Shown: piece by piece, positions 33,182 to 43,020 of the stretch
How positions within the stretch are numbered: the first letter of the stretch is position 1
Layout of the letters: the number at the start of each line of letters is the position of its first letter
NCBI GenBank assembly: GCA_027314165.1
Contig: DAHVCH010000010.1
Span: 1-64,000 of the forward strand
Direction of reading: 5' to 3'
Source of the DNA: Thermoplasmata archaeon
GTDB taxonomy: Archaea; Thermoplasmatota; Thermoplasmata; Lutacidiplasmatales; UBA184
Length of the DNA: 64,000 bases
Position numbers and translations under genes: made by a program
The notes under the pieces: generated by a model
Database searches by the model: none
What the model saw: only the letters and a program-made list of their open reading frames with translations
What the model was told of the DNA's origin: nothing

Positions 33182-34380
33182 ATCGTCGAGCTGAGCCCCC
33201 GCCGGAACAACGAGAGGTACTCCTCCGCCTGGGCCTCGTAGGTCCGGGTGCCGAGCGTCCTTCGCCCGCGCTCGCCCATGTTCCACAGCTCGGAGGGGTC
33301 CTTGAGGGCCTCGAGGAGGGCGGCCGAGTGCGCGTCGACGGTGTTCGGTCGCACCTCGATGAAGTCGCGGCCCGGGGTCCCCAGCTCCACGTTCGCCTCT
33401 CCTGAGGTCACGACAGGGATGGCCCGTGCGGCCGCTTCCTGGACGACGGCGGGGAACCCCTCGTACCTGGTGGGGAGGAAGAACGCGTCGCAGGCGTCCA
33501 TCAGGGCGGCGCGGTCCGCCTCCGAGACCGAGCCCAGGGTGCGCACCCCCTCCTCCGACGCCTCGTCATTGCCGGCGTTCAGGAGAAGGAGGGGGATCCC
33601 TTCCTTCCGCAGGCGGGACACGGTGCGCCGAGCGATGTCCAGCCCCTTGCGGTAAGGGTCCCGACCGAGGAAGGAGAGCACCCGGGTCCCCTGAGGGATC
33701 CCCAGCCGCTGGCGGGCGCGCTCGTACTCCTCCCGGGTCCGCGGCTGCCGCGGGGTCACCCCGTTGTAGATGACGTGGATCCGGCGCGGGTCGACGTGGT
33801 AGACCGATCGCAGGTCCTCCTTCACCGCCTTCGAACAGGCGATGCAGACCTCCACCTCTCGCGCGCCGCCTCCCTCGAGCCGTCGTAGAAAGAAGCGGTC
33901 GGCCCAGAAGCCCGCGTAGTAGGTGCGGAAGGTCCTCGGGCGCGTGGCCCTTCCGACCTCCAGGAAGCGGAGGCCGAGCCCGTGCAGGACGTCGACCGCC
34001 AGGGGGTGTCCACCTCCCGGGGCGCGGTCCATCCGGAGCGCCTGCCGGACGACGCCCGCCCCTCCCTGCTCGTTGTTCACGACCACCACGTCGAGGTCGC
34101 TCTCGAGCAGACGCGCCACGCGGCGCGAGAAATGGGTCTCGGGGCCGAACGGCCAGAAGGACTCCCGCGGGGTAGGGACCCCGACGGTCTCCACCTTGTC
34201 GTGGGTCCCCCTCGTGGCGACCTGGCCGGCGCCGGTCGCCCCGTAGGTGGGGTAGTACACCCGGACGGCGTGCCCGTCCTTCGCCATGCACCGGGAGAGG
34301 GCGGAGACGATGTGCGCGAGCCCCATCGCCTGCTCCGCGGGATGATGGGAGGAGACGAACGCGATCCGGAGGCTCTCCAT
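33178..34380 (-). CDS. Glycosyltransferase, GT4 family (copy 1)
   Basis: 400-aa GT-B fold enzyme. The N-terminal domain starts RIAFVSSHHPAEQAMGLAHI. The donor-binding domain has VIYNGVTPRQP, VLSFLGRDPYRKGLDIA and the E-x7-E region LPTRYEGFPAVVQEAAARA. It transfers a nucleotide-activated sugar, probably to a lipid or surface glycan. It shares layout and many local motifs with the gene at 38950-40128 (HPAEQ/HPSDH, ALHGL or LHGLGLRF, RYEGFP), so the two are paralogues flanking this locus in opposite orientation. Confidence 0.9.
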   Translation of the reverse strand: MESLRIAFVSSHHPAEQAMGLAHIVSALSRCMAKDGHAVRVYYPTYGATGAGQVATRGTHDKVETVGVPTPRESFWPFGPETHFSRRVARLLESDLDVVVVNNEQGGAGVVRQALRMDRAPGGGHPLAVDVLHGLGLRFLEVGRATRPRTFRTYYAGFWADRFFLRRLEGGGAREVEVCIACSKAVKEDLRSVYHVDPRRIHVIYNGVTPRQPRTREEYERARQRLGIPQGTRVLSFLGRDPYRKGLDIARRTVSRLRKEGIPLLLLNAGNDEASEEGVRTLGSVSEADRAALMDACDAFFLPTRYEGFPAVVQEAAARAIPVVTSGEANVELGTPGRDFIEVRPNTVDAHSAALLEALKDPSELWNMGERGRRTLGTRTYEAQAEEYLSLFRRGLSSTI

Positions 34381-34470
34381 CGAAGTGCTTCCCTGACCTC
34401 CCCTTGTGAGGAAAAAGGTTCGTGCGAGCCGCCGAGAGGGCCCCGCGCACGACCGGGTCGCGCGCCTCGC

Positions 34471-35988
34471 TCAGCCGCCTCGCGCCATCTTGAGCAGCGG
34501 AGCGAACGGGGTGGAGTCCGCCTGCGAGATGGGAGGCAAGCCCCAGAGGTCGAGCAGCGTCGGGGCCATCGAGAGGAGCGGCATGGTTTGGGCGAGCTCG
34601 CCGGCGAGCACGCCGGGCCCCGAGAGCGCCACGATCCCGTCCGGTCGGTGGGTCCCCTGCCGTCCGAAGAAGCTCGGGCGCCGGTTCAGGAATGTGCGGT
34701 GGTGGTTGAAGTGCCCGTGGGTCTCCCACGCGTGGTCCTCCGCGTAGATGAGCAGCAGAGGGTCGCGGGGGCCGCTCGGCCGGCCGTACGCGACCTCGGG
34801 GTCGACGATGTCGATCTTGGCCCCCGCGAACCCCCGGAGGGCGCGAGCGAGCTCCTCCTTCAGAGCGCGCCGCTCCGCTTCCGTCGGCTCCCCACGGTAG
34901 AAGTTGGCGTAGATCCCCTCCGGTATCGGGAAGCTGAAGGCGCGCGTGCGCTCCCAGTCGACGAACTGGCTGTACCATCCGAACGTCCGGTCCCCCTTCC
35001 CGCCGTCCTCCGCGCCCTGCTCCAGGGGCTTGGGGAGCTCCTCGTCGTGGTCGTCCTGCGGCACCCGACGCCGGCGCAGCTTTCCGATGGGTAGGAGCCG
35101 GTCGACGAACGCCGCCAGGTCCCGAAGGCGGGGACCGAGCTCTCCCGGGGCCGAGGGGCCCACTTCAAGGAACCCCGCGCGCTGGAGGAACCGGTTCGTG
35201 TAGAACTCCCCGGTCTGGCTGCCGAAGCCGTGGTCGGAGAGCAGGAGCGTGTATCCCTCTCGATCCCCGTGGAACGCACGGACGAGCCGGTCGACGGTGG
35301 CGTCCAGCGCCCCCCAGTATCGGTCGATCTCCGCGTCCGGGACCCGGAGCGACCGAACGAGGTCGTCGTAGAGGTCGTGCTGGACCCGGTCGGTCTCGCA
35401 CAGCAGGACGAAGAGCAGGTCGGAGGGAGCTTCCTTCTCGAGGGCCTCGATCAGGCGGGCCTTCTGGCCCAGGGACCGGACCGCCCCGCCGAGCTTGCCG
35501 CGACCCGTCCCGGGCACGTCGTAGAGCCAAGGGCCGAACTCCCTGGCCAGCCGCTCCGCGAGCGAGGCCGGATAGGTCGCGGCCCGGCTCCCCGGAGGCC
35601 CGAGCATCCCGCCCACGTAGTATCCGTGCACCGACGGAGCTGGCAGCGCGGGGAAGTTCACGACGCCGACCCGGGACCCTCGGCGCGAGAGCAGGTCCCA
35701 GAGCGCCTCCTGAGGTCGGTACGTGGAGACGAGCTCCATCTTGCCGGGGCGCTCTCCGGGCGCGCTGAACCCCCACGCGCCGAGAGCGGGGGGCGACCGC
35801 CCCGTCATGGCGCAGTACCACGCGGGGATCGTCACGGGGGGGTCGACAGACCTGAGCTTCCCCCGGGCCGACCGTGCGAGGAGGGCGCGCAGTTTCGGGA
35901 GCTTCCCCGCCGCGCCGGCGGGCGTGATCAGGTCCCAGGTCGCCCCATCGAGGCCGATGAGGAGGGTCCTGGGCCTCTCCCCTGCCAT
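34471..35988 (-). CDS. Alkaline-phosphatase-superfamily phosphodiesterase/transferase
   Basis: 505 aa. LLIGLDGATWDL gives the first metal-binding Asp (D14), DPPVTIPAWYCAMTG the Thr nucleophile (about T53), and LLLSDHGFGSQTGEFYTN the Asp-His metal pair. GIVALSGPGV completes the type I phosphodiesterase/nucleotide pyrophosphatase pattern. No signal peptide or membrane helix is visible, so it should act in the cytoplasm or peripherally. It could hydrolyse or transfer a phosphoester in glycolipid or glycan metabolism, given the GT4 neighbour. Its start overlaps the aCPSF1 stop by one base, so the two are cotranscribed. Confidence 0.85.
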   Translation of the reverse strand: MAGERPRTLLIGLDGATWDLITPAGAAGKLPKLRALLARSARGKLRSVDPPVTIPAWYCAMTGRSPPALGAWGFSAPGERPGKMELVSTYRPQEALWDLLSRRGSRVGVVNFPALPAPSVHGYYVGGMLGPPGSRAATYPASLAERLAREFGPWLYDVPGTGRGKLGGAVRSLGQKARLIEALEKEAPSDLLFVLLCETDRVQHDLYDDLVRSLRVPDAEIDRYWGALDATVDRLVRAFHGDREGYTLLLSDHGFGSQTGEFYTNRFLQRAGFLEVGPSAPGELGPRLRDLAAFVDRLLPIGKLRRRRVPQDDHDEELPKPLEQGAEDGGKGDRTFGWYSQFVDWERTRAFSFPIPEGIYANFYRGEPTEAERRALKEELARALRGFAGAKIDIVDPEVAYGRPSGPRDPLLLIYAEDHAWETHGHFNHHRTFLNRRPSFFGRQGTHRPDGIVALSGPGVLAGELAQTMPLLSMAPTLLDLWGLPPISQADSTPFAPLLKMARGG

Positions 35989-37892
35989 CAGAGGACCCGA
36001 ACGGTCTCCAGGTTGTAAGGGGCCCGGGTCTCCAACCCGAAGCGCTTGTGAAGGCTGGAGGCGAGGTCCAGCGCCTTCTGCTCCTCACCGTGGCATAGGA
36101 GGACCCTCTGCGGCCGAGGCTCGACCGTCGCGATGTAGTTCATCAGCTGCACCCGGTCGGAGTGGCCGCTGAACCCCTCGCAGTTCGTGATCTCGAACCG
36201 GACCGGGACGGAGATCGACCGGCCGCCGTCCATGAGCGTGGCCTCGTTCATCCCCTGCTTGAGACGCCGCCCGAAGGTCCCCTCCGCCTGGTAACCGGCG
36301 AAGACCATCCCGTTCTTCTCCTGTGGCGCCCAGGCCTTGAAGTACTCCAGGACCGGCCCGCCGCTCATCATCCCGCTCGTCGCGAGGACGATGGACGGGT
36401 CGTTGTCGTCGATGACGCTCATCCGCTTCTGCTGGGACTCGACACGGTGGAAGACGTCGGAGAGGAACGGGTTGTCCCCCTGCTGGAAGATCTGGGTCCG
36501 CAGCTGGCTGTTCAGGTACTCGGGGTAGGCGGTGTGGATCGAGGTGGCCTCGAAGATCATGCCGTCCAGCCAGACGGGGACGCGCGGGATGCGTCCCTCC
36601 CGCATCTTCGCCTCGAGCACGAGCATGACCTCCTGGCTCCGCCCGACGGCGAAGACCGGGATGAGCACGTGCCCTCTCCGGCCGATGATCTTCTCGACGA
36701 AGTGCCCAAGCTCCTCGGCACCCTGCTGACGCGGGGGCTGGACGTCGCGGAACCCGCCGTAGGTGGACTCCATGATGAGCGTCTCCAGGCGCGGGAACCG
36801 GTTGGTCGCGGGGTTGAACAACCAGCTCCGCTCGAACTTGAGGTCCCCCGTGTAGGCCATGTTGTAGTCGCCGTCGCCCAGGTGGAAGTGGCACATCGAA
36901 GAGCCCAGGATGTGCCCCGCGTTGTGCAGCGTGAGGCGGAGGTCGGGGGCGATGTCGGTGGTCTCCCCGTAGCGGAGCGGGATCGTGTGGGAGACGAGCT
37001 CCCGGACGTGGCTCGACTCGTAGAGCCCCTTGCGGGCCTCCTGGTTGGAGACCTTGATCGCGTCCAGCAGCATGAGCGTCATCAGGTCCCTCGTCGGCGG
37101 CGTGCAGTAGATCGGCCCGTCGTAGCCGTACTTGAGCAGGACCGGCACGAGACCGCAGTGGTCCAAGTGCGCGTGGGTCACGACGACCGCGTCCAGGCTG
37201 TCGAGCGGCATCGCTTCGGGAGCGGAGAAGTAGGGGGTTCGCTCGGAACCCGGGTCGATCCCGCAGTCGATGAGGACGCGGGAGTTCTGGGTCGTCAGCA
37301 GATGGGCGCTGCGGCCCACCTCGCGGTAGCCTCCGAGGGAGGTGTTCCGCGCCCACAGCTTCTCCGGTAGGCGGTCGCGGACGATGCGCGTGCCCACCTT
37401 CTTCAGCATCTTCCGCCGCTCGTCGAAGACGCTGCGGAGGTAGGTGCGGACCTCCTCCACCGTCTTCGAGGGGATGGGCGGGGTACGGACGACCGTGGGC
37501 ACCCAGCCGATGCGCCGCTTGATCTCGTTCAGGACGGCGGCCTGGCGCCCGATGGCGGCCCCGGGGTTCGCCGCTTCCACGGTGACCTCCCCGGTCTCGG
37601 GCTCGAAGAAGATCTGGTTGACCTCGGCCTCCGGCGGCACGAGCTCGCGGATGACCGCCTCGGCCTCCTTCGGGTCGACGAGGACGGAAGGGTCGCTGCG
37701 GATCAGGACCCGGCGATGGAGACGCTGGGCGATCTGGCGGAGCAGCTCACCGCCGGAGAGGAAGGCGTCGAGCTGCTTCGTGTAGACCACCACATGGGGG
37801 CCCTCGAGCTCGATCGTCGTGACCTCGATACCTTCGGGCAGTACATCGTTCAGGCATTCCCGCGTCTGCTGGAGGAGTCCTTCTACGCTCAT
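35988..37892 (-). CDS. aCPSF1/FttA, KH-MBL-beta-CASP ribonuclease
   Basis: 634 aa. Two N-terminal KH-type domains (about 1-145) precede the metallo-beta-lactamase core with VVVTHAHLDHCGLVPV, a beta-CASP insertion, and SGHSDRVQLMNYI near the end. aCPSF1 is the general archaeal transcription-termination factor: it cleaves nascent RNA at U-rich sites and is present in essentially all archaea. Length and domain order are standard. It lies 173 bases downstream of psmB on the same strand and is coupled to the downstream phosphodiesterase gene. Confidence 0.95.
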   Translation of the reverse strand: MSVEGLLQQTRECLNDVLPEGIEVTTIELEGPHVVVYTKQLDAFLSGGELLRQIAQRLHRRVLIRSDPSVLVDPKEAEAVIRELVPPEAEVNQIFFEPETGEVTVEAANPGAAIGRQAAVLNEIKRRIGWVPTVVRTPPIPSKTVEEVRTYLRSVFDERRKMLKKVGTRIVRDRLPEKLWARNTSLGGYREVGRSAHLLTTQNSRVLIDCGIDPGSERTPYFSAPEAMPLDSLDAVVVTHAHLDHCGLVPVLLKYGYDGPIYCTPPTRDLMTLMLLDAIKVSNQEARKGLYESSHVRELVSHTIPLRYGETTDIAPDLRLTLHNAGHILGSSMCHFHLGDGDYNMAYTGDLKFERSWLFNPATNRFPRLETLIMESTYGGFRDVQPPRQQGAEELGHFVEKIIGRRGHVLIPVFAVGRSQEVMLVLEAKMREGRIPRVPVWLDGMIFEATSIHTAYPEYLNSQLRTQIFQQGDNPFLSDVFHRVESQQKRMSVIDDNDPSIVLATSGMMSGGPVLEYFKAWAPQEKNGMVFAGYQAEGTFGRRLKQGMNEATLMDGGRSISVPVRFEITNCEGFSGHSDRVQLMNYIATVEPRPQRVLLCHGEEQKALDLASSLHKRFGLETRAPYNLETVRVL

Positions 37893-38065
37893 GGCGTGCT
37901 TCTCTGGGGAGGTGGATGGCTTCCCGCCCCGCGCGTCTGACGCGCTGGGGCTGGGCGGTCGGGGAAGGGGTTTCGACCCACCCGCGACGGGCCGACTCGT
38001 TCCTGTCGGGAACGTGGCGCTCGTCGGGCGAGGGGCGGGTCAGGCGTGGATCTTGAGGTCAGAGC

Positions 38066-38761
38066 TCAGTCGAGCTTGAGCTTCGTGAGGCGCTTCTTGA
38101 TCTCGTCGTCGGAGTACTCCCGGTACTCCTTCTCCGTGATCGTCGAGAGGAGGTAGCCGTCGCCGCTGTTGGAGTCCCGCTTCATGGCGACGGTCAGCGC
38201 CCGGAGCGCGATGTCGACGCCCTCGGAGACGGTGAGGTTCTCCTTGTACGCCTCCTCCAGGACGCCGTAGGCGATGGCGGAGCCGCTGCCGACGGAGACG
38301 AAGTTGTCCGCGATGCTCCCGCCCGCGGGGTCGACGGAGAACAGATGGACGCCCTTCCCGTCCACGCCGCCGATGAGCACCCACGCGAGGTAGGGCATCA
38401 TCCGGTTGCCGGACAGGATGTTCGCGAGCATCGTCGCGGAGCCTTCCACGGAGATCGGGGCGGCCCGGCGGAGCCGGTAGAGGTTCACCTCGGCGCGAAG
38501 GTAGCGCACCAGGGCCTGGGCATCGCCCACCCACCCGGCGATCGTCATGCCGATGTGGTCGTCGATCTTGAACAGCTTCTGGGCGACCTTGTTGGCGATG
38601 AATCCCCCGCCCAGGGTGGCCCGCCGCTCGGTGGCGAGGACGACCCCGTCCCGGCAGACGATACCTACCGTGGTTGTGCCTTTGAGCGCGCCGTCCGGGA
38701 GACCTACAGGGTTCCCAGAGGTCGGAAACGCTACCGCGTCCGATGAGAACATCAGAACCAT
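38066..38761 (-). CDS. psmB: Proteasome beta subunit
   Basis: Catalytic subunit of the 20S proteasome. The precursor cleaves between Gly28 and Thr29 (GALKG/TTTVGIV), exposing the nucleophilic Thr. LATERRATLGGGF and the downstream FIANKVAQKLF provide the position-17 acidic residue (Glu rather than the common Asp) and Lys33. The TERR variant is what I recall from Thermoplasma. Start ATG 38761 or ATG 38752, three codons inside; a TATA box (TATAAAAAGG, 38781-38790) precedes both. The alpha subunit is elsewhere. Confidence 0.96.
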   Translation of the reverse strand: MVLMFSSDAVAFPTSGNPVGLPDGALKGTTTVGIVCRDGVVLATERRATLGGGFIANKVAQKLFKIDDHIGMTIAGWVGDAQALVRYLRAEVNLYRLRRAAPISVEGSATMLANILSGNRMMPYLAWVLIGGVDGKGVHLFSVDPAGGSIADNFVSVGSGSAIAYGVLEEAYKENLTVSEGVDIALRALTVAMKRDSNSGDGYLLSTITEKEYREYSDDEIKKRLTKLKLD

Positions 38762-38780
38762 CGGTGCTTAGGGTGGCCGG

Positions 38781-38790
38781 TATAAAAAGG
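38781..38790 (-). promoter_or_regulatory. TATA box of psmB
   Basis: The minus strand reads CCTTTTTATA, 20-30 bases before the alternative starts of psmB, within the 180-base divergent region shared with the GT4 copy 2 gene. Confidence 0.7.
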
Positions 38791-38949
38791 GTCGCTGGGT
38801 CGGTACCGGGTCACGTAGCAGGGCCCTCCGCCGTGGTGGAGAGCGATAGGGGTGTCCCCCCTCCCCCCCCTTCTGTCGGGAGGGCCTGCGGGCGGACCAT
38901 ACCCTGATGGGGACGGGGCCTCTCGGCCCCACCACCCGGGCCGGTGAGC

Positions 38950-40128
38950 ATGGAGACGCTGCGCATCCGCATCCTTTCCCCCCGCCATCCTTCGGACCAT
39001 TCCACCGGGGTGGCCCACGTGGCTGCCAGGGTCTCCGCGGTCTGGGCGAAGCAGGGGCATACTGTGAGCGTCTGCTTCCCGCGGGGGCCGGACGACCGGG
39101 AGCTCCCACGGAGCTGGGAGGGCGTCGAGGCGGTCCCGATGGAGGTACGGCCCCGCGCCCACGTCCCGAAGAGCCTGGAGGCCGAGACGGGGCGCGCCTT
39201 CGCGCGCGAGGTGGAGCGCGGCGCCGACGTGGCGATCGCGAACAACGAGTTCGGGGCGTTCCTGCCCTCCCACCGGCAGGGAGGCGCCTCCCTCGGGGTC
39301 GTGGCGCTGCACGGCCTCGCGCTCCGCTTCATGCAGCTCGAGCGCGCCACGCGACGAGGGCTCCGCCCTCGAGCGGGGTTCTATGCGGACCTCCGGGCCG
39401 TGAAACAGCTGGAACGCCAGGCGATCGAGCGTGCCGACCGGGTCGTCGCGATCTCCCGGCGGGTGCTGGAGGACGCGGAGGCGACCTACGGAGTGCCGAA
39501 AGGGCGAGCGCGGGTCATCTACAACGGCACCGACCCGGTCCGTCCGGCGGAGACGGGGGAGCGCCTGAACGCCCGCGCGGCGCTCGGGCTGCGCGACGAC
39601 GAGCGGTACGCGATCGTCGTGGGGGCTGACGCCTACCGAAAAGGCCTGGACGTGGCCGAGGCCGCGGTCCGCCGACTGCGAGGAGAGGGCCGACGGGTGA
39701 CCCTGCTCGAGATCGGACATGCCGGTCCCTCGGAGGAGGGGGTGGTCCGGCTGGGCCGCGTGAGCGAGGAGCGGAAACGGCAGGCCCTGCTCTCCGGGGA
39801 CGTGTTGCTCCTGCCCAGCCGATACGAGGGATTCCCCGGCATCGCGCAGGAGGCGGCGGCGCTCGGTCTCCCGCTCGTCGCGAGCCGCGAGAGCGGGCTC
39901 GACACCGGACGACCCGGAGAGGACTTCCTCGAGGTGCCGGGCCCTGAGCCCGCGGCGTGGGCGCAAGCGCTGCTCTCGCTCCTCGGAGACGAGACCCGTC
40001 GCCGCCGACTCGCGGAGCGAGGCTCGAGGCTGCTCTCGGAACGGACGTGGCAGGCGATGGCGGACGATTACCTGTCGATGGTACGCGGTGAGAAGGACGG
40101 CGCCGGCCCCGCGGTTCCTCCGCGCTGA
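38950..40128 (+). CDS. Glycosyltransferase, GT4 family (copy 2)
   Basis: 392 aa from ATG 38950 (a GTG two codons upstream is possible). It starts [20 protein letters not shown] and carries [35 protein letters not shown] and [19 protein letters not shown] of the GT-B donor domain. A paralogue of the gene at 33178-34380; the donor and acceptor are unknown. It has its own promoter region divergent from psmB and is followed by the sdh operon after 86 bases. Confidence 0.9.
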   Translation: METLRIRILSPRHPSDHSTGVAHVAARVSAVWAKQGHTVSVCFPRGPDDRELPRSWEGVEAVPMEVRPRAHVPKSLEAETGRAFAREVERGADVAIANNEFGAFLPSHRQGGASLGVVALHGLALRFMQLERATRRGLRPRAGFYADLRAVKQLERQAIERADRVVAISRRVLEDAEATYGVPKGRARVIYNGTDPVRPAETGERLNARAALGLRDDERYAIVVGADAYRKGLDVAEAAVRRLRGEGRRVTLLEIGHAGPSEEGVVRLGRVSEERKRQALLSGDVLLLPSRYEGFPGIAQEAAALGLPLVASRESGLDTGRPGEDFLEVPGPEPAAWAQALLSLLGDETRRRRLAERGSRLLSERTWQAMADDYLSMVRGEKDGAGPAVPPR

Positions 40129-40214
40129 GCCGCGGCTCTCGTGCGCTCCTACGTACCCGTTCGGTCCGCAGGTCTTATGGTCACTCTCTTCTCACGCGCG
40201 ACCGGGGCGATCGG

Positions 40215-41891
40215 GTGCAGAAGCACGATGTCCTCGTGGTCGGCGCCGGCCTGGCCGGGCAACGGGCCGCGTTGGAAGCGGTCCGGGCGGGCCGAAGTGT
40301 CGGGGTGCTTTCCAAGCTCCACCCGCTCCGTTCCCACTCGGCAGCCGCCCAGGGCGGGATCAACGCGTCCCTCGGCCCCCAGGACTCCCCGAAGGACCAC
40401 ATCTTCGACACGGTGAAGGGCTCCGACTACCTGGCCGACCAGGACGCCGTGGAGGTCCTCTGCAACGATGCCGGTCCCACGGTCATCGAGATGGAGCATT
40501 TCGGCACCATCTTCAACCGGGCCCCGGACGGCTCGCTCGACCGCCGCGCCTTCGGCGGGGCTTCCTACAACCGCACCATCTTCTCGGCGGACCGGACCGG
40601 TCTCGCCCTCCTCCAGGGGCTCTACGAGGAGCTCTCGCGCGAGAAGCGGATCCACGTCTTCGAGGAGTGGACCGCGATCGACATCGTCGCCCGCCAGGGC
40701 GTCGTGCAGGGGGTCGTCGCGCTGGACCGGAAGAACGGGGCCATCGAAGGGTTCTCCGCCCGCGCCGTCGTCGTCGCCACGGGCCCCTTCGGGCGGATGT
40801 ACCCCAACACCACCAACTCCCACGCCTCCACCGGGGACGGCACCGCGCTCGCCTACCGGGCCGGGGCGTTCCTCAAGGACATGGAGATGGTCCAGTTCCA
40901 CCCCACCTGCCTCCCCGGCTCCTGGATCCTCATCACCGAGGGGGCCCGCGGCGAGGGCGGGATCCTGAAGAACGCGAAGGGGGAGCGCTTCATGACGCGC
41001 TACGCCCCGAACAAGCTCGAGCTCGCTTCCCGCGACGTCGTCTCCCGCGCCATCGCGACCGAGGTGAAGGAGGGCCGGGGCTTCCCCGACGGGACCTGCC
41101 ACCTGGAGCTCATGCATCTCGGCAAGGAGAAGGTCATGACGAAGCTCCAGGAGATCGTGGAGTTCTGTCGGAACTTCGCCGGCATCGACCCCGTGGTCGA
41201 GGCCATCCCGGTCTACCCCGGCCAGCACTACATGATGGGCGGGGTGAGCACCAACCCCCGCGCGGAGACCAACATCACCGGGCTCTACGCCGCAGGGGAG
41301 GCCGCCTGCGTCTCCGTGCACGGGGCGAACCGGCTCGGAGCGAACTCGCTCCTGGAGACGCTCGTCTACGGGAAGATCGCGGGCGCGAACGCCGCCACGT
41401 ACGCCGCGAAGGCGCCCGAGAGCGGGCTGACGCAGGCGGACGTCGACCTCGCGACCAAGAAGCTCCACGTCATCTGGGACCGCACGCAGGGGGAGTCCCC
41501 CGCGAAGATCCGCCAGGACCTCCAGAAGGTCATGAAAGAGAACGTGGGGATCTACCGCACTCCGGAAGAGCTCCTCACGGCGCAGAAGAAGGTCGCCGAG
41601 CTCAAGGGGCGCTACGCGAACGTCTACGTCCAGGACAAGTCCACCACCTACAACGTCAACCTGACCGACGCGCTGGAGCTGGGCTACCTCCTCGACCTCG
41701 CGGAGTGCATCGTCGCCGCCGCCATCCTCCGGACCGAGTCCAGGGGCGCGCACGTCCGGCTCGACTTCCCGAAGCGTGACGACGCGAACTGGCTCAAGCA
41801 CATCCTCGTCCAGGCCTCTCCCGCGGGCCCGAAGCTCTCTTTCCTGCCCGTGACCGTCACGAGCTACCAGCCGATGGAGCGACACTACTGA
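40215..41891 (+). CDS. sdhA: Succinate dehydrogenase flavoprotein subunit
   Basis: 558 aa from GTG 40215. The FAD-binding N-terminus ([20 protein letters not shown]) is followed by [17 protein letters not shown], where the His attaches FAD covalently. The active-site HPTCLPGSW and [15 protein letters not shown], and the C-terminal [17 protein letters not shown], match SdhA. It oxidises succinate to fumarate in the TCA cycle and passes electrons to SdhB. First gene of the sdhA-sdhB-sdhE unit. Confidence 0.95.
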   Translation: MQKHDVLVVGAGLAGQRAALEAVRAGRSVGVLSKLHPLRSHSAAAQGGINASLGPQDSPKDHIFDTVKGSDYLADQDAVEVLCNDAGPTVIEMEHFGTIFNRAPDGSLDRRAFGGASYNRTIFSADRTGLALLQGLYEELSREKRIHVFEEWTAIDIVARQGVVQGVVALDRKNGAIEGFSARAVVVATGPFGRMYPNTTNSHASTGDGTALAYRAGAFLKDMEMVQFHPTCLPGSWILITEGARGEGGILKNAKGERFMTRYAPNKLELASRDVVSRAIATEVKEGRGFPDGTCHLELMHLGKEKVMTKLQEIVEFCRNFAGIDPVVEAIPVYPGQHYMMGGVSTNPRAETNITGLYAAGEAACVSVHGANRLGANSLLETLVYGKIAGANAATYAAKAPESGLTQADVDLATKKLHVIWDRTQGESPAKIRQDLQKVMKENVGIYRTPEELLTAQKKVAELKGRYANVYVQDKSTTYNVNLTDALELGYLLDLAECIVAAAILRTESRGAHVRLDFPKRDDANWLKHILVQASPAGPKLSFLPVTVTSYQPMERHY

Positions 41892-41931
41892 GTCGGTGGG
41901 CCGAGGCGGAAAGGGAAGGGAGGGAAGAACC

Positions 41932-43020
41932 ATGGTGCGCGTGCCCATCGAGGTGTTCCGGGGAGGGGCAGGGACCCCGAACCGATTCGACAAGTTCGAG
42001 CTCGAGCTGGAGGAGCATACCCCCATCCTGACCGCGCTCCTCAAGATCCGCGACGAGATCGACCCGACGCTCGCCGCCCGCTACTCCTGCCGCCAGGCGA
42101 TCTGCGGCTCGTGCGCCGTGCGCGTGAACGGGAAGAGCCGGCTCGCCTGCGTGACCCAGGTCGGACCCGAGCTCGCGAAACGCGGAAAGCTCCGCATCGA
42201 GCCCATGGGTAACCAGCCGGTCCTCCGCGACCTGGTCGTCGACCAGAAGCCGTTCTGGGACCGCTACCACCGCATCGAGCCCTACCTCATCCCGGACCCC
42301 GCGCACCCGATGCCGGTGGGAAAGGAGAACCCGATGTCCCCCGAGCAGGTCGCCCAGTTCCAGGAGACCCCCCGGTGCATCGCCTGCGCCTCCTGCTTCT
42401 CCGCCTGCCCCGCCCTCGACTCCGACCCGGATTTCCTGGGCCCGATGGCGCTCGCGAAGCTCTTCCGGTTCGTCGTGGACCCTCGCGACGGGGCGTTCCA
42501 TCAGCGCCTGGAGACGGTGCAGAACCAGTCGCTCTGGCTCTGCCTGCGCTGCAACCTCTGCGTCGAGGCCTGCCCGAAGGACGTTCGACCCGCCGAGCGG
42601 ATCGTCGACCTCAAGTGGATGGCCAACCAGGAGATCGGCAAGCGCGAGGCGGGCAGCAAGCACTCCATCGGGTTCGCCGAGAACATCCAGGAGGGTGGCG
42701 TCCTCAACGAGCGCCGCCTGGCGATGGACTCGCTCGGCCTCCTCGGGACGCTCGGCCAGCTCCCGAAGGCCATCACCATGATGCGGCACGGCCGGTCGAT
42801 CAAGAAGCACCCCCCGATCCAGGGCCGCGAACAGCTCGACGTCATCTACAACGCCATGAGCGGGCGTGAGGACCTCCAGCACCGCCCGATGTCCGGTGAG
42901 GGAGGGGTCCGGGGGAAGGCCCCCCCGCCGACCCCACCTGCGGCGTCCCCGCCTGCGGCCACGGCCCCGACCGCGGCGAAGCCCCGCCCCTCCGGCGAGA
43001 CGAAGGAGGCCCATCCATGA
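41932..43020 (+). CDS. sdhB: Succinate dehydrogenase iron-sulfur subunit
   Basis: 362 aa. A [2Fe-2S] ferredoxin domain (CRQAICGSCAVRVNG, with a later Cys in LACVTQ) is followed by two clusters bound by CIACASCFSACP and CLRCNLCVEACPKD. The C-terminal 60 residues beyond the conserved core are Pro/Ala-rich. ATG 41932 is chosen; the upstream in-frame 12 residues lack an RBS context. Its stop overlaps the sdhE start (ATGA). Confidence 0.95.
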   Translation: MVRVPIEVFRGGAGTPNRFDKFELELEEHTPILTALLKIRDEIDPTLAARYSCRQAICGSCAVRVNGKSRLACVTQVGPELAKRGKLRIEPMGNQPVLRDLVVDQKPFWDRYHRIEPYLIPDPAHPMPVGKENPMSPEQVAQFQETPRCIACASCFSACPALDSDPDFLGPMALAKLFRFVVDPRDGAFHQRLETVQNQSLWLCLRCNLCVEACPKDVRPAERIVDLKWMANQEIGKREAGSKHSIGFAENIQEGGVLNERRLAMDSLGLLGTLGQLPKAITMMRHGRSIKKHPPIQGREQLDVIYNAMSGREDLQHRPMSGEGGVRGKAPPPTPPAASPPAATAPTAAKPRPSGETKEAHP

